Notes under the pieces: generated by a model | Told to the model about the DNA's origin: nothing | The model's input: the letters and a program-made list of their open reading frames with translations, nothing else | Databases searched by the model: none | Translations under genes and position numbers: made by a program | Assembly: GCA_963618735.1 (NCBI GenBank) | Contig: CAVEUM010000009.1 | Span: 16,705 to 80,704 of the forward strand | Direction: 5' to 3' | DNA length: 64,000 nt | Source of the DNA: CAKUFA01 sp963618735 | GTDB taxonomy: Bacteria > Bacillota > Clostridia > Christensenellales > Aristaeellaceae | Shown: piece after piece, positions 15,140 through 24,182 of the stretch | Layout of the letters: each line of letters starts with the position of its first letter | How positions within the stretch are numbered: the first letter of the stretch is position 1

Positions 15140-16927
15140 TTACAGTACGGCCTTGAACTGCTCCAGCGTGGCCTTGAACACTTCCATGGCCTTGCGGATA
15201 GGTTCAGGACTGCTCATGTCGATACCGGCCAGCTTCAGTGCCTCGATGGGCGGTACGCTGCAGCCTGCGGACAGGAACTTGCGGTAATCCTTCACGGCGC
15301 TTTCGCCCTCGGCAAGAATCTTCTCGCTCAGGGACACAGCGGCGCACAGGCCGGTGGCATACACATACACATAGAAGGCGCGATAGAAATGGGGAATGCG
15401 CATCCACTCGTTGGCGATCACGTCATCCACCACGCAGGCGCTGCCGTAATAGGTCTTGTTCAGCTCCAGATAAGCGGTGCTCAGGCTCTCGCGGGTCAGA
15501 GGTTCGCCCTTAGCGGCCATCTCATGGCTGATCTTTTCGAACTCGGCAAACATGGTCTGGCGGAAGCAGGTGGTGCGGAACTGCTCCAGGAAGTGGTTCA
15601 GCAGGTAAGCCTGCGCCTTCTTCTCAGGGAGCTTCTTCAGCAGATAGCGCATCATGACCGCTTCATTGCAGGTGGAAGCAACCTCGGCCACAAACAGGCT
15701 GTAATCAGCCTTGGGGAAGGGCTGGTTCGTGTTGCTGAAATAGCTGTGCATGGAGTGGCCAAGCTCATGGGCAATGGTGAAAGCAGAGTCCAGATTGTCG
15801 TTGTGATTCAGCAGCACGTAGGGGTGCACGTCGCCCAGAGAACCATTGGAGTAAGCACCGCTGGTCTTGTTCTCATTGGGATAAACGTCGATCCAGCCGT
15901 TGTCGCGTGCTTCGCGCAGCTTTGCCAGATAATCTTCACCCATGGGTGCAAGGCCTTCCAGCACCAGGTCAAAAGCCTTCTCATAGGGCATATCCATCTT
16001 GAAGTCCTTGACCATGGGGCAGTACAGGTCGTACATGTGCAACTCGTCCACACCCAGCACCTGCTTGCGGAGGCTGAGGTAGTCGTTCAGCACGGGAAGA
16101 TACTCGTGAATGACCTGAATCAGGTTGTCGTACACCTCTTCAGGAATCTGCAGGGGCTCCATAGCGGCGGCACGGGCGGAAGAGAAATGACGGGCATCCG
16201 CCATGAACTGATCCTTCTTCACGGAGGCGGAATAGGTGCCGGTGATCGTGTTGCCGAAGGCGCCGTAGGTACCCATCATGCCCTCAAAGCCCTGACGGCG
16301 AACTTCACGGTCATCAGAATGAATGAACGTAGAGTAGGTGTTGTCATTCAGGGCTGCCTTGGTGCCATCGGGCATGGTAACATCGGGGAACTTCATATCC
16401 ACATTGCTGAGCATGGTGTAGATATTGTCAGGTGCTCCGGCAATTTCGCCCATCATGGCCAGCAGACGTTCCTGATCCTTGCTCAGGGAGTGGGGCTTCT
16501 GCAGAATCAGGTTCTGCAGGAAGGTATCATAATCGGCCATGTCCGCTTCCTTAGAGAGGGCGGTCAGGGCTTCGTCACTCATCGCCAGCAGCTCGGGCTC
16601 CAGGAAGGCAGATGCCGTCTGGAACTGCACCAGCAGGGAAAAGGACTTCTGTGCCAGCGTCTGGGCGGTGGTGTCGCCGTTGTCGCTGTCCTTCAGCATG
16701 CTGGCGTAGCTGTAAATAGGCTCCAGCAGCTTGTAGGCTGCGAAATAGTCGCGGATGGCAGACTTGGGATCGTCCGCAACCTTGCCGTCATAGGCTGCAA
16801 AGGCGGCGATGACCTTTTCTGCATTGGCGCAGGCGGCTTCCCATGCGGAAATATCGGCGAAAATATCAGACAGACGCCACTTGTATTTTTCAGGAATCTC
16901 AGAACGCTTACGAATCTTATCAGCCAT
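15140..16927 (-). CDS. pepF: Oligoendopeptidase F (M3 family zinc metallopeptidase)
   Basis: 595 aa, the normal length for PepF. It is a cytoplasmic zinc metallopeptidase that cuts oligopeptides of roughly 7-17 residues. The catalytic HELGHSMHSYF motif (HExxH) lies near residue 390, and the third ligand is expected in the following helix (FVAEVASTCNEAVM, Glu). The N-terminus KRSEIPEKYKWRLSDIF is typical of the family. The ATG is preceded by AGAAGGA. It is followed 14 bases later by a small unrecognised acidic gene. Confidence 0.95.
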   Translation of the reverse strand: MADKIRKRSEIPEKYKWRLSDIFADISAWEAACANAEKVIAAFAAYDGKVADDPKSAIRDYFAAYKLLEPIYSYASMLKDSDNGDTTAQTLAQKSFSLLVQFQTASAFLEPELLAMSDEALTALSKEADMADYDTFLQNLILQKPHSLSKDQERLLAMMGEIAGAPDNIYTMLSNVDMKFPDVTMPDGTKAALNDNTYSTFIHSDDREVRRQGFEGMMGTYGAFGNTITGTYSASVKKDQFMADARHFSSARAAAMEPLQIPEEVYDNLIQVIHEYLPVLNDYLSLRKQVLGVDELHMYDLYCPMVKDFKMDMPYEKAFDLVLEGLAPMGEDYLAKLREARDNGWIDVYPNENKTSGAYSNGSLGDVHPYVLLNHNDNLDSAFTIAHELGHSMHSYFSNTNQPFPKADYSLFVAEVASTCNEAVMMRYLLKKLPEKKAQAYLLNHFLEQFRTTCFRQTMFAEFEKISHEMAAKGEPLTRESLSTAYLELNKTYYGSACVVDDVIANEWMRIPHFYRAFYVYVYATGLCAAVSLSEKILAEGESAVKDYRKFLSAGCSVPPIEALKLAGIDMSSPEPIRKAMEVFKATLEQFKAVL

Positions 16928-17090
16928 GGATCAGATCCTTCTTTCTTCCGCTGCGGCGGATCAATACTCATGACCATTGTAGCCGAAACAAAGCGAAAAG
17001 GCAAGGGAAATTATAGAAGCAACCGTCAACATCGCTGCAGAGGGGACGGCGGGCAAAACGACAGATGCGGCAAAAGCAAAAATGGGATAT

Positions 17091-17125
17091 GAAAAAAGCC
17101 CTCATACCTTGCGGTACAAGAGCTT
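17091..17125 (-). terminator. Terminator after tRNA-Ser
   Basis: An imperfect hairpin on the minus strand (AGCTCTTGTACC against GGTATGAGGGCT around GCAA) followed by six T residues, seven bases after the tRNA 3' end. Confidence 0.7.
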
Positions 17126-17131
17126 TTCATG

Positions 17132-17219
17132 CGGAGAGTTAGGGATTCGAACCCTAGGAACGCTCATCACGTTCACACGATTTCCAGTCGTGCGCCTTCG
17201 ACCACTCAACCAACTCTCC
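17132..17219 (-). tRNA. tRNA-Ser (anticodon GGA)
   Basis: An 88-nt type II tRNA on the minus strand. The acceptor GGAGAGT pairs with ACTCTCC, the discriminator is G, and the anticodon stem CACGA/TCGTG encloses CTGGAAA (anticodon GGA, reading UCC and UCU). The long variable arm GAACGTGATGAGCGTTC is typical of serine. CCA is not encoded. Confidence 0.95.
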
Positions 17220-17311
17220 AAGTGATCATTGCCTCATCAGCAACGTCATTGATTATAGCACGAAGAGCTGATTGTGTCAAGCACTTTTTGAAAAAAAGTG
17301 ACTGATGTCTG

Positions 17312-17938
17312 TTAGAGATTCTTTTTCCAGTCCTGCGCCAGAATAGCGTAGAGCTCTACGTCCGCGTACTTTCCTTTATTCATGACACGTTCGCGGAGTG
17401 TTCCTTCGTGGGTCATACCGCACTTCACCATCACACGGCCGCTGGCAGGGTTAGAAGTTTCATGCATGGCTTCCACCCGATGCAGGCAAAGCGTCTGAAA
17501 GCTCAGCGCAAGCACTGCCTGCAGGGCTTCAGGCATGAGTCCCTGACCCCAAAGCCAGTGGGCGAGGCTGTAGCCGACTTCTGCAGACTGATTTTCAGGG
17601 CTGTACCACATGAAGCCGATGGTGCCGACCAGGTGTCCCGTCTCCTTGAGAATGATGCCGTAGCTGGAGGGCTCACCGGAACGATACTGCTTGTGGATAA
17701 AGCGAAGGTAGGCTTTGGAGTCTGCGATGGTTCGGTGCGGATCCCACAGCACATGGCGCGCGACCTCTGGATCCCTGGAGTAGGCAAACACGTCCGCTGC
17801 ATCGCTCATACGCATGGGGCGCAGAATCAAGCGGGGAGTTGTCAGCACCGGCAAATGTGAGAAGACCTCACAGGGGTCAGCGGAATACTGGGGGATGCTG
17901 TCGAGCATCTTGCGGAAAAAACCGCGCTGTTCACTCAT
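17312..17938 (-). CDS. GNAT acetyltransferase (RimJ/RimL-type)
   Basis: The GNAT domain starts at LPVLTTPRLILRPMRMSDA and runs through VGTIGFMWYSPENQSAEVGY, then WGQGLMPEAL (acetyl-CoA pyrophosphate loop region), CLHRVEAMHETSNPASGRVMVKCG and the typical C-terminus. This subfamily acetylates protein N-termini (ribosomal proteins), amines or antibiotics. The start is uncertain: ATG 17938 (MSEQRGFF) gives 208 aa, but no candidate start has a clear ribosome site, and a TTG overlapping the upstream Nudix stop would add 35 residues. It lies directly after the Nudix gene and is probably co-transcribed. Confidence 0.85.
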   Translation of the reverse strand: MSEQRGFFRKMLDSIPQYSADPCEVFSHLPVLTTPRLILRPMRMSDAADVFAYSRDPEVARHVLWDPHRTIADSKAYLRFIHKQYRSGEPSSYGIILKETGHLVGTIGFMWYSPENQSAEVGYSLAHWLWGQGLMPEALQAVLALSFQTLCLHRVEAMHETSNPASGRVMVKCGMTHEGTLRERVMNKGKYADVELYAILAQDWKKNL

Positions 17939-18039
17939 AACGAATGCTGCACATGACGATTGCATCGGGGATGGGAAATCGTTGTGCGCACCTTTCCGAA
18001 ATTTTTTAATCCATGGGAACAAAACAGCAGTCTGTTTCG

Positions 18040-18597
18040 TCAAATGAGTGAAAGACCAAGCTTCTGTGCGGCCATCAAAATGCCGATGACAGTTTTTCCA
18101 TCGTGGAATTCACCGCACATGACCTTTTGAAGCGCTTCCGTCAGAGGCATTCTTTCAGCGGTGATGAACTCATCCTCATCGGGATGTGTCTGACCGGCGT
18201 GGAGACCTGTAGCCATGTAGAGATGGATGTGCTCATTGCAGAAACCGGGGGTGGTGTCCAATACGAGGAGCTTTTCCCAGTGGTCTGCGTGCATGCCGGT
18301 CTCTTCTTCCAATTCACGCTGGGCGCAGAGGAAAGGATCCTCATCTGCCGTGTCCAGCTTGCCGGCGGGAATTTCCAGGGTAACACGGTCGATGGCTACA
18401 CGGTGCTGGCGAACCAGAATGATTTTCTGCTCATCGTCCAGCGCGAGCACAGCGGAGGCACCGCGATGGAGCACAATCTCGCGGGGAGCCTGACCGCCAT
18501 CGGGCAAGGTGACCTGCCATTTTTCAACATGGATTACTTTGCCGGGGTAAATCACTTCACGGGAAATGACATTTTCCCGCAATTCGGAATCGTTCAT
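18040..18597 (-). CDS. Nudix hydrolase, ADP-ribose pyrophosphatase type
   Basis: 185 aa starting MNDSELRENVISREVIYPG, with GAGG nine bases upstream. Residues around IILVRQHRVAIDRVTLEIPAG and the Nudix helix ending AQRELEEETG identify an ADP-ribose pyrophosphatase, which hydrolyses ADP-ribose to AMP and ribose-5-phosphate. The loop between the first Gly and the REL.EE helix is one residue longer than the strict consensus. Later ALQKVMCGEFHDGKTVIGIL matches the family C-terminus. It precedes a GNAT gene with overlapping or nearly overlapping ends. Confidence 0.9.
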   Translation of the reverse strand: MNDSELRENVISREVIYPGKVIHVEKWQVTLPDGGQAPREIVLHRGASAVLALDDEQKIILVRQHRVAIDRVTLEIPAGKLDTADEDPFLCAQRELEEETGMHADHWEKLLVLDTTPGFCNEHIHLYMATGLHAGQTHPDEDEFITAERMPLTEALQKVMCGEFHDGKTVIGILMAAQKLGLSLI

Positions 18598-18720
18598 ATC
18601 ATTGCGCCTCACTTTATGATGTAGGGGAACTGCTCTCCTCATCATTCGACGATGAACGGCAGAATCCTGCATGGGATGCGAAAAGATGGTATGACGCGGC
18701 CAACCAAACGGGGGATTGAA

Positions 18721-18749
18721 TTGACAATGACGGTGGATGGCGCTACAAT
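18721..18749 (+). promoter_or_regulatory. Sigma-A promoter of the large surface-protein gene
   Basis: TTGACA (18721-18726), a 17-base spacer and TACAAT (18744-18749), about 45 bases before the ATG. Confidence 0.85.
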
Positions 18750-18794
18750 AAAGAGGATGTCATCGTCATATACGCTGCAAGGAGGAATGCAACG

Positions 18795-21700
18795 ATGAAA
18801 TATTTTGCTCAATGGGGGAAAAGGATGCTGTCCCTGGTGCTGGGGGTCATGCTGATGGTGTGCAGCTTCGCTGTGCCTGCAATGGCTCAGGGAGACTGGA
18901 CGGCACTGATGATTACCCTGAGCTGGACAGATGCAAACGGCAACGCGTATTCCGCGGCGGCTATGCCTGTGGAAGGATCTGATCAGGCCTTCTGGGCACA
19001 GCTGGATGCGTCTGCTTCCTTTGATTCGCTGACGCTTTATGTGTCACACCCCTATCATGCGGACTATGTCTTTAACCCTGCCAATGGTTCGCAGATTTAT
19101 GCCATGGATACGGGCTCGGCCATGGATATGTCCAAAGCTGTGACCATTATGGCTTATGAATCGGATGGCGTGACCTATGCAGATGCATACACGCTGTATG
19201 TGTCAACCCAGGCAGTTCCTGCGGCAGAACCGACTGAAGTACCGACTGAGGTCCCTACTGAGGTACCTACCGAAGAACCGACCGAAGTACCGACTGAGGT
19301 TCCTACCGAAGTGCCTACGGATACGCCTGTTCCTGTGCCGGAAACGGCAGACGTTCAGGTGATTTATCAGGCTGAAGACGGCACCATGCTGGGCAGCACG
19401 GTAGAAACACTGGCAACAGGCACCACGACCACCCTTTGGGCTCCTGATTATGACGGCTATACCGCCAGCGTCAGCCAGCAGGATGTGACCGTGGATGGGA
19501 TGGGCAATCCCAGCATGAATCCTGTTATTTTCACCTACATGGTAAATGAGACTCCTGTGCCTGCTCCCACGGAAGTTGAAGTGATCGTGGTATACGTAAC
19601 TTCTGACGGCGGCAATCTGGGCAGCACCAGCGTGATGGCACCGACGGGTCAGACAACGGTGATTTCTGCAGGCAGCTTTGACGGCTACACGCCTGATGCT
19701 TACGAGAAGTATGTCACCGTGGACGCGAACGGCAACCCTGACCAGAATCCCGTGATGTTTACCTATACGGTGAACGAAACGCCTGTGCCCGCACCTGAAA
19801 CGGTGACGGTGGAAGTTCAGTACGTGACGAATGACGGCACGCTGCTTGGCACCAGTCAGGTTTCCTGCCTGGCAGGCGAGAGCATCCCTGTAGAGGCTCC
19901 TGCCTACGATGGCTATACCGTCGATACTGCAACGCAAACCCTGACGGTGTCCGGGGATGGCGTGGCTGATCCTTCTGTGATTGTGTTCACCTACACGGCA
20001 GTTCAGCAGCCCACCGAGGAACCTGCCGCGGAGGTTCGCGTCAGCATCCGCTATGTGGATGAAAACGACGGCCGCGAGGTCGCAACCAGCCAGACCAGTG
20101 ATGTGCTGTCGGAGGGCCCGAACAACATCACGGCCGCCCCTGCAGACCTGGAAGCCAACTACAGCATTGTCAGCGAACCGAATGCCACAGTGGATGTGGC
20201 AGACGGCGCGGCAGATCCTGCAGAGGTGGTGTTCTACTACCGTGCGGCAGCGGTTGTAACGGATGAACCTGTAACGCCTGTGAGCGCATCGATCAATGTG
20301 TTCTATCAGGATCGTGACGGCAAGGACATTGCGGATCCCGTGGTGGAAACCCTGGAAGGCGGCACAACCTCTGTGGTGGCACCTCGTGCGGATCATGTGC
20401 CGTCTGGCTACGTTGCCTATCAGGCAGATCCTGTCACGGTAACGGTTTCTGCGGATGGCGTTGCGGATCGTGACAGCATTACCTTCGTCTACGAGCAGGA
20501 AGTTGTTGAGACGCCTATCCCTGTGGGCGAAACCATCAACCGCTTTGGTGAAATAAATTCCAAGCAGGTGAAGTTCCGCTCAGAACCGTCCACCGCCAGC
20601 AACAAGACCATTCTGGCGACCCTGAGCAAGGGCACGAAGGTCTGGATGGTGAAGGAACAGGTTACGGATGCAGGCGAAACCTGGACGCAGGTCATTTATA
20701 ACGGCACTTCCGGCTACGTCAAGAGTGAGTTCCTGACGGTGATGACAGAAGCGGAAAGCGAGCAGTACGAGGCAGAGGAATGCGAGACGCCTGTGCCCCG
20801 CGACCCCGTGGCTGAGCCTACTGCAGAACCTACCGAAGAACCTACTGCAGAACCTACGGCAGAACCTACCGCAGAGCCGACGGAAGCCATCAAGCGTGAA
20901 ATTACGGCACTTTTCCAATTGGAAGATGGCACGCTGCTGAAATCCTTTGTCACCACCTACAACGAGACTGACTCGTTTGTCACGTTCAATAAGTGGAACT
21001 TTGAAGGATACACGACTGACCAGGATCAGATCGTTGTGGCCATCGTGAACGGCGTGGCTGAGCAGTCCACCGTCGTATTTACCTACACGCCTGTTCCCGA
21101 TGAAGTGAGCGTTACGGTTCAGTATGTGGATCAGAACGGCACTCTGCTGGGCGAAATTCGCAGCGCCTGCACCACAGGTGCATCCACCACGGTCTATGCT
21201 GCTAATTTTGAAGGCTATACGGCGGATGCCAATGCGAAGACGGTTACCGTGGATGCCAATGGCAAACCCGATCAGAATCCCGTTGTCTTCACGTATACCA
21301 GCAACACACCTGCGGTCACGGAAACGCCTGCCCCCTACACGGGCTATGCGGTGACCACTTCCACCGTAGCACTCCGCACGGAAATCAGCTCGGCAGACGC
21401 GACCATCATCACGACCCTGCCGGAGAACACGCTGATCAACATCTCGGCACAGTCCATTGACAGCGCGTCCAGCTCTGTATGGAGCCGCGGCACCACGCTG
21501 GACAATCAGCAGGGCTACGTGCCGGACAGTGCACTGCGCCATGTTACCGCACAGGAAGCTAAGTATTACATCGATCAGTGGAACGATGCCCATGCCACCG
21601 CTACCCCTGCCACGGCAACCTCTGAACCGCCGCAGACTGTCGGTTATGCCTACACGGTCGGCGATGGCGTGTATTTCCGCACACAGGCAACCACCCAGAG

Positions 21701-23210
21701 CCAGATCATTACGGTGCTGAATCAGAACATTCCGCTGCTGGTGATGGGTCAGGTGTATGACCAGAAAAATGTGGCTTGGCACATTGTCAACTACAATGGT
21801 ACCTACGGCTACATCCGCGCTGACATGCTCCGCATGATGACCGCGCAGGAAATTCTCGACTATGAGGCGAACATAAAGACAGGTACGGCAACCCCCGCAC
21901 CCAGCGCTACACCTCAGCCGTATAATGAGCAGTCCATGTCCAGCTATGGCTATGTGACGGCTACCTCCGTGAATTTCCGCAAGAGCGCGTCCACCAGCTC
22001 CACCAAGGTTGGCACACTGAAGCAGTACGCTATGTGCCTGATCCTTGGCACGGAGGAAGTCAACGGCCAGACCTGGTATCATATTTCCTATAACAATACC
22101 ACGGGCTACGTGATGGGAAATTACTTCAAGCAGATGACGATTGAAGAAGTGCAGTCCTTCCTGACGAGCGATGAGTACAAGAAGGGCATCTCCAACAATT
22201 CGTCCGGCAATAGCTCTACCACCAATAACAGCTCCGGCACCAGCGGTACCGTTCCTTCTGCTGAGGATAGCACCGTGGAAGAGTGGAAGAGCAACAGCGC
22301 CATGAATGTCAGCTACGAGCCCTTCGATCCCTTTGCCACGGTAGCACCGCTGGCAACCACCGAGGCTCCGACAGCATCGCCCACCGTATCGCCTACCGTC
22401 AGCGAGCTGCCTGAACCGGCAGAAACGACGGAAGAGCCTGTGGCGACCATCGAAATCAATGATCCCGATGACAGCAACTCCGGTTCCTCTATCGGCTGGA
22501 TCATTGGCATCCTGGTTGCACTGGTTTGCATTGGCGGCGGCGTTTATGGCTACATCGTCTACAGCCAGAACAAGAAGCGTGCCGCACAGCAGCGCGCGGC
22601 GGCAAAGCGTGCAGCAGCACAGCGCAGCAATGCGCCTCAGGGACAGGCTCGTCCGGGCTACCAGCAGAATGGTCAGCAGCGCAATCCGAACGGCACGGCA
22701 CCTCAGGCACAGAATCCTTACGCACGAAATGGGCAGCGCACCAATAATGCTACGGCTTCTTCCTCGACCTATCGCCGTCCTGAAGTGAAGGCTGCGCCGG
22801 ATGTAACGGGTATGCGCAGCAATACGGGTGACCGCACTGCCCAGCAGACGAGTCGGCAGGGCATGAACAACACGCAGGGCGTCCGCAGTCCTTACAGCCA
22901 GAATGGTGCAGCCAATACCACCGCCGGCCAGCAGTACTACAATGGCTATCGCTCTACGGAGACCATGAGCGGTGCATCCCAGCAGTATTCGTCCAATTAC
23001 CGTCAGCAGGGCAGCACCAACGGCGCGTCCCAGCAGTATACCGCCAACTATCGCCAGGAAAGCACCAGCGAACCTGAACGTCAGCAGTATACGGCAAGCT
23101 ACCGCAACACGGACGAAACTTCCTCCGGCAATGGTTCTACCTACACGCCTCGTCGCCGCCGCACACAGGCCGCGAATGAAGAAATGAAGAACCAGAACGA
23201 CGAATTCTAA
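18795..23210 (+). CDS. Large surface protein: MucBP-like repeats, SH3b domains, membrane anchor, Y/Q/R-rich tail
   Basis: 1471 aa. Residues 1-32 are a signal peptide ending AVPAMA. A PT(E/D)VP-repeat linker lies near 148-180. Five MucBP-like repeats (pattern V.V.Y...DG..LG...GY.......V..DG..D...V.F.Y) run from about 185 to 580, then an SH3b domain near 583, a second EPTAEPT-repeat linker at 673-698, two more MucBP-like repeats, and three SH3b domains starting near 849, 947 and 1050. A membrane helix at about 1232-1255 is followed by KKRAAQQ, so the last ~215 residues should be cytoplasmic. They are disordered and rich in Gln, Asn, Tyr and Arg, with four QQYxxxYR units. There is no sortase motif. 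It probably binds cell wall or mucin-like glycans. Confidence 0.9.
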   Translation: MKYFAQWGKRMLSLVLGVMLMVCSFAVPAMAQGDWTALMITLSWTDANGNAYSAAAMPVEGSDQAFWAQLDASASFDSLTLYVSHPYHADYVFNPANGSQIYAMDTGSAMDMSKAVTIMAYESDGVTYADAYTLYVSTQAVPAAEPTEVPTEVPTEVPTEEPTEVPTEVPTEVPTDTPVPVPETADVQVIYQAEDGTMLGSTVETLATGTTTTLWAPDYDGYTASVSQQDVTVDGMGNPSMNPVIFTYMVNETPVPAPTEVEVIVVYVTSDGGNLGSTSVMAPTGQTTVISAGSFDGYTPDAYEKYVTVDANGNPDQNPVMFTYTVNETPVPAPETVTVEVQYVTNDGTLLGTSQVSCLAGESIPVEAPAYDGYTVDTATQTLTVSGDGVADPSVIVFTYTAVQQPTEEPAAEVRVSIRYVDENDGREVATSQTSDVLSEGPNNITAAPADLEANYSIVSEPNATVDVADGAADPAEVVFYYRAAAVVTDEPVTPVSASINVFYQDRDGKDIADPVVETLEGGTTSVVAPRADHVPSGYVAYQADPVTVTVSADGVADRDSITFVYEQEVVETPIPVGETINRFGEINSKQVKFRSEPSTASNKTILATLSKGTKVWMVKEQVTDAGETWTQVIYNGTSGYVKSEFLTVMTEAESEQYEAEECETPVPRDPVAEPTAEPTEEPTAEPTAEPTAEPTEAIKREITALFQLEDGTLLKSFVTTYNETDSFVTFNKWNFEGYTTDQDQIVVAIVNGVAEQSTVVFTYTPVPDEVSVTVQYVDQNGTLLGEIRSACTTGASTTVYAANFEGYTADANAKTVTVDANGKPDQNPVVFTYTSNTPAVTETPAPYTGYAVTTSTVALRTEISSADATIITTLPENTLINISAQSIDSASSSVWSRGTTLDNQQGYVPDSALRHVTAQEAKYYIDQWNDAHATATPATATSEPPQTVGYAYTVGDGVYFRTQATTQSQIITVLNQNIPLLVMGQVYDQKNVAWHIVNYNGTYGYIRADMLRMMTAQEILDYEANIKTGTATPAPSATPQPYNEQSMSSYGYVTATSVNFRKSASTSSTKVGTLKQYAMCLILGTEEVNGQTWYHISYNNTTGYVMGNYFKQMTIEEVQSFLTSDEYKKGISNNSSGNSSTTNNSSGTSGTVPSAEDSTVEEWKSNSAMNVSYEPFDPFATVAPLATTEAPTASPTVSPTVSELPEPAETTEEPVATIEINDPDDSNSGSSIGWIIGILVALVCIGGGVYGYIVYSQNKKRAAQQRAAAKRAAAQRSNAPQGQARPGYQQNGQQRNPNGTAPQAQNPYARNGQRTNNATASSSTYRRPEVKAAPDVTGMRSNTGDRTAQQTSRQGMNNTQGVRSPYSQNGAANTTAGQQYYNGYRSTETMSGASQQYSSNYRQQGSTNGASQQYTANYRQESTSEPERQQYTASYRNTDETSSGNGSTYTPRRRRTQAANEEMKNQNDEF
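19237..19330 (+). repeat. Coding tandem repeat (PTEVP/PTEEP units)
   Basis: Near-identical 12-base units encode E(V/E)PT inside the surface-protein gene, giving a stiff Pro/Thr/Glu linker before the first MucBP-like domain. Such tracts can expand or contract by slippage. Confidence 0.8.
20812..20884 (+). repeat. Coding tandem repeat (AEPT/EEPT units)
   Basis: A second tract of 12-base units encoding AEPT or EEPT separates the first SH3b domain from the sixth MucBP-like repeat of the surface protein. Confidence 0.8.
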
Positions 23211-23224
23211 TCGGACAACGTAAG

Positions 23225-23256
23225 CAGTGGGAGAGTCTGAACGGGCTCTCCCACTG
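23225..23256 (+). terminator. Hairpin after the surface-protein gene
   Basis: CAGTGGGAGAG pairs perfectly with CTCTCCCACTG around a 10-base loop, 15 bases after the stop codon. There is no T run behind it, so it may be a weak terminator or an mRNA 3' stabiliser. Confidence 0.55.
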
Positions 23257-23285
23257 TGGTATATTGAAAAAGGGGACGATAGGCG

Positions 23286-24113
23286 ATGCGATTCCTGATC
23301 ATGCCCAATATCACCAATTCTCAGGCGGAAACATGTGCTGCACAAATGTGCCGGTTCATTTGCAAGGCGGGACACGAGGCGCGTCTTCACAGTGAAGAAG
23401 ATGAAGCATGGCTGCAATCAACGGATGTGGTGATTGTTGTCGGCGGAGACGGCACAGTGCTTCGTGCGGCGCGAACCATTCGCCCGCTGGATATTCCTAT
23501 CTGGGCGGTGAATTACGGCCATTTGGGCTACCTCACCGATTGTGAGCCCCATGCGGCAGAGGAAAAGCTCCAGCGCATTTTCAACGGGGATTTTCAGCTG
23601 GAAAAGCGGGTGATGCTGAAGGGTGCCTTGACATCGGGTACAGAGATCACGAACTTCTTTGCCTTGAACGATGCCGTCATCTACCGCAGTGCTTTCTGCC
23701 ACACGCTGAAGATGCGTCTGCTTGTGGATGGAACGCCTATCGTTCGGGTTTCCGGCGACGGCATCTTGGTGAGCACCCCCACAGGCTCAACGGCCTACAA
23801 TCTTTCTGCAGGCGGCCCCATTCTGCTGCCTGAGGCTGTGCAGGCAGTTGTGACGCCCATTTGCCCCCATGCCGCCTTGTGCGCACCACTGGTGGTATCC
23901 GGCAATGAAACCGTTACAGTGGAAGTGAGCATGGCAGAAAGCCGCAGCGTTAAGGATAAGCCTCAATTGGTCATTGATGGCATCTCCAGACTGCCGCTGG
24001 AAAACGGCGATCGAGTGGAATGCACCATCGCTTCTGAGCGTGTTCGCTTTGTTCGCACGGATGGACAGGGATTTTATGGCCGATTACAGGCCAAATTAGC
24101 ACAAGATTACTAA
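23286..24113 (+). CDS. nadK: NAD kinase
   Basis: 275 aa. It phosphorylates NAD to NADP with ATP or polyphosphate. The VVGGDGTVLR motif (GGDG at 53-56) is the nucleotide-binding signature, NYGHLGYLTDC follows, LNDAVIYR carries the conserved Asn/Asp, and DGILVSTPTGSTAYNLSAGGPI is the NAD-binding segment. In many Clostridia this gene lies between tlyA and argR/recN; here it stands between the surface-protein gene and nfnAB. A TATATT box 22 bases before the ATG may serve as a close promoter element. Confidence 0.95.
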   Translation: MRFLIMPNITNSQAETCAAQMCRFICKAGHEARLHSEEDEAWLQSTDVVIVVGGDGTVLRAARTIRPLDIPIWAVNYGHLGYLTDCEPHAAEEKLQRIFNGDFQLEKRVMLKGALTSGTEITNFFALNDAVIYRSAFCHTLKMRLLVDGTPIVRVSGDGILVSTPTGSTAYNLSAGGPILLPEAVQAVVTPICPHAALCAPLVVSGNETVTVEVSMAESRSVKDKPQLVIDGISRLPLENGDRVECTIASERVRFVRTDGQGFYGRLQAKLAQDY

Positions 24114-24143
24114 GCAGCACTTTTCATGGGACTTTTCCTGTGC

Positions 24144-24149
24144 TATAAT
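24144..24149 (+). promoter_or_regulatory. Extended -10 promoter before nfnAB
   Basis: TGCTATAAT is an extended -10 element 34 bases before the GTG start of nfnA. No good -35 box is visible. Confidence 0.65.
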
Positions 24150-24182
24150 GAAAATAACATCTTTATTCAAGGAGGAACGTCT

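Noticed and set aside
15389..17092. A 567-codon plus-strand frame over pepF
   Set aside because: It is antisense to a complete PepF with HExxH and lacks any start signal.
19237..20884. Regular short repeats that could suggest a CRISPR array
   Set aside because: Units are 12 bases, in frame, without unique spacers, and encode Pro/Thr/Glu linkers.
20580..23417. A 945-codon minus-strand frame
   Set aside because: It is the mirror of the repeat-rich surface-protein gene and shows only Arg/Ala/Cys-rich sequence.
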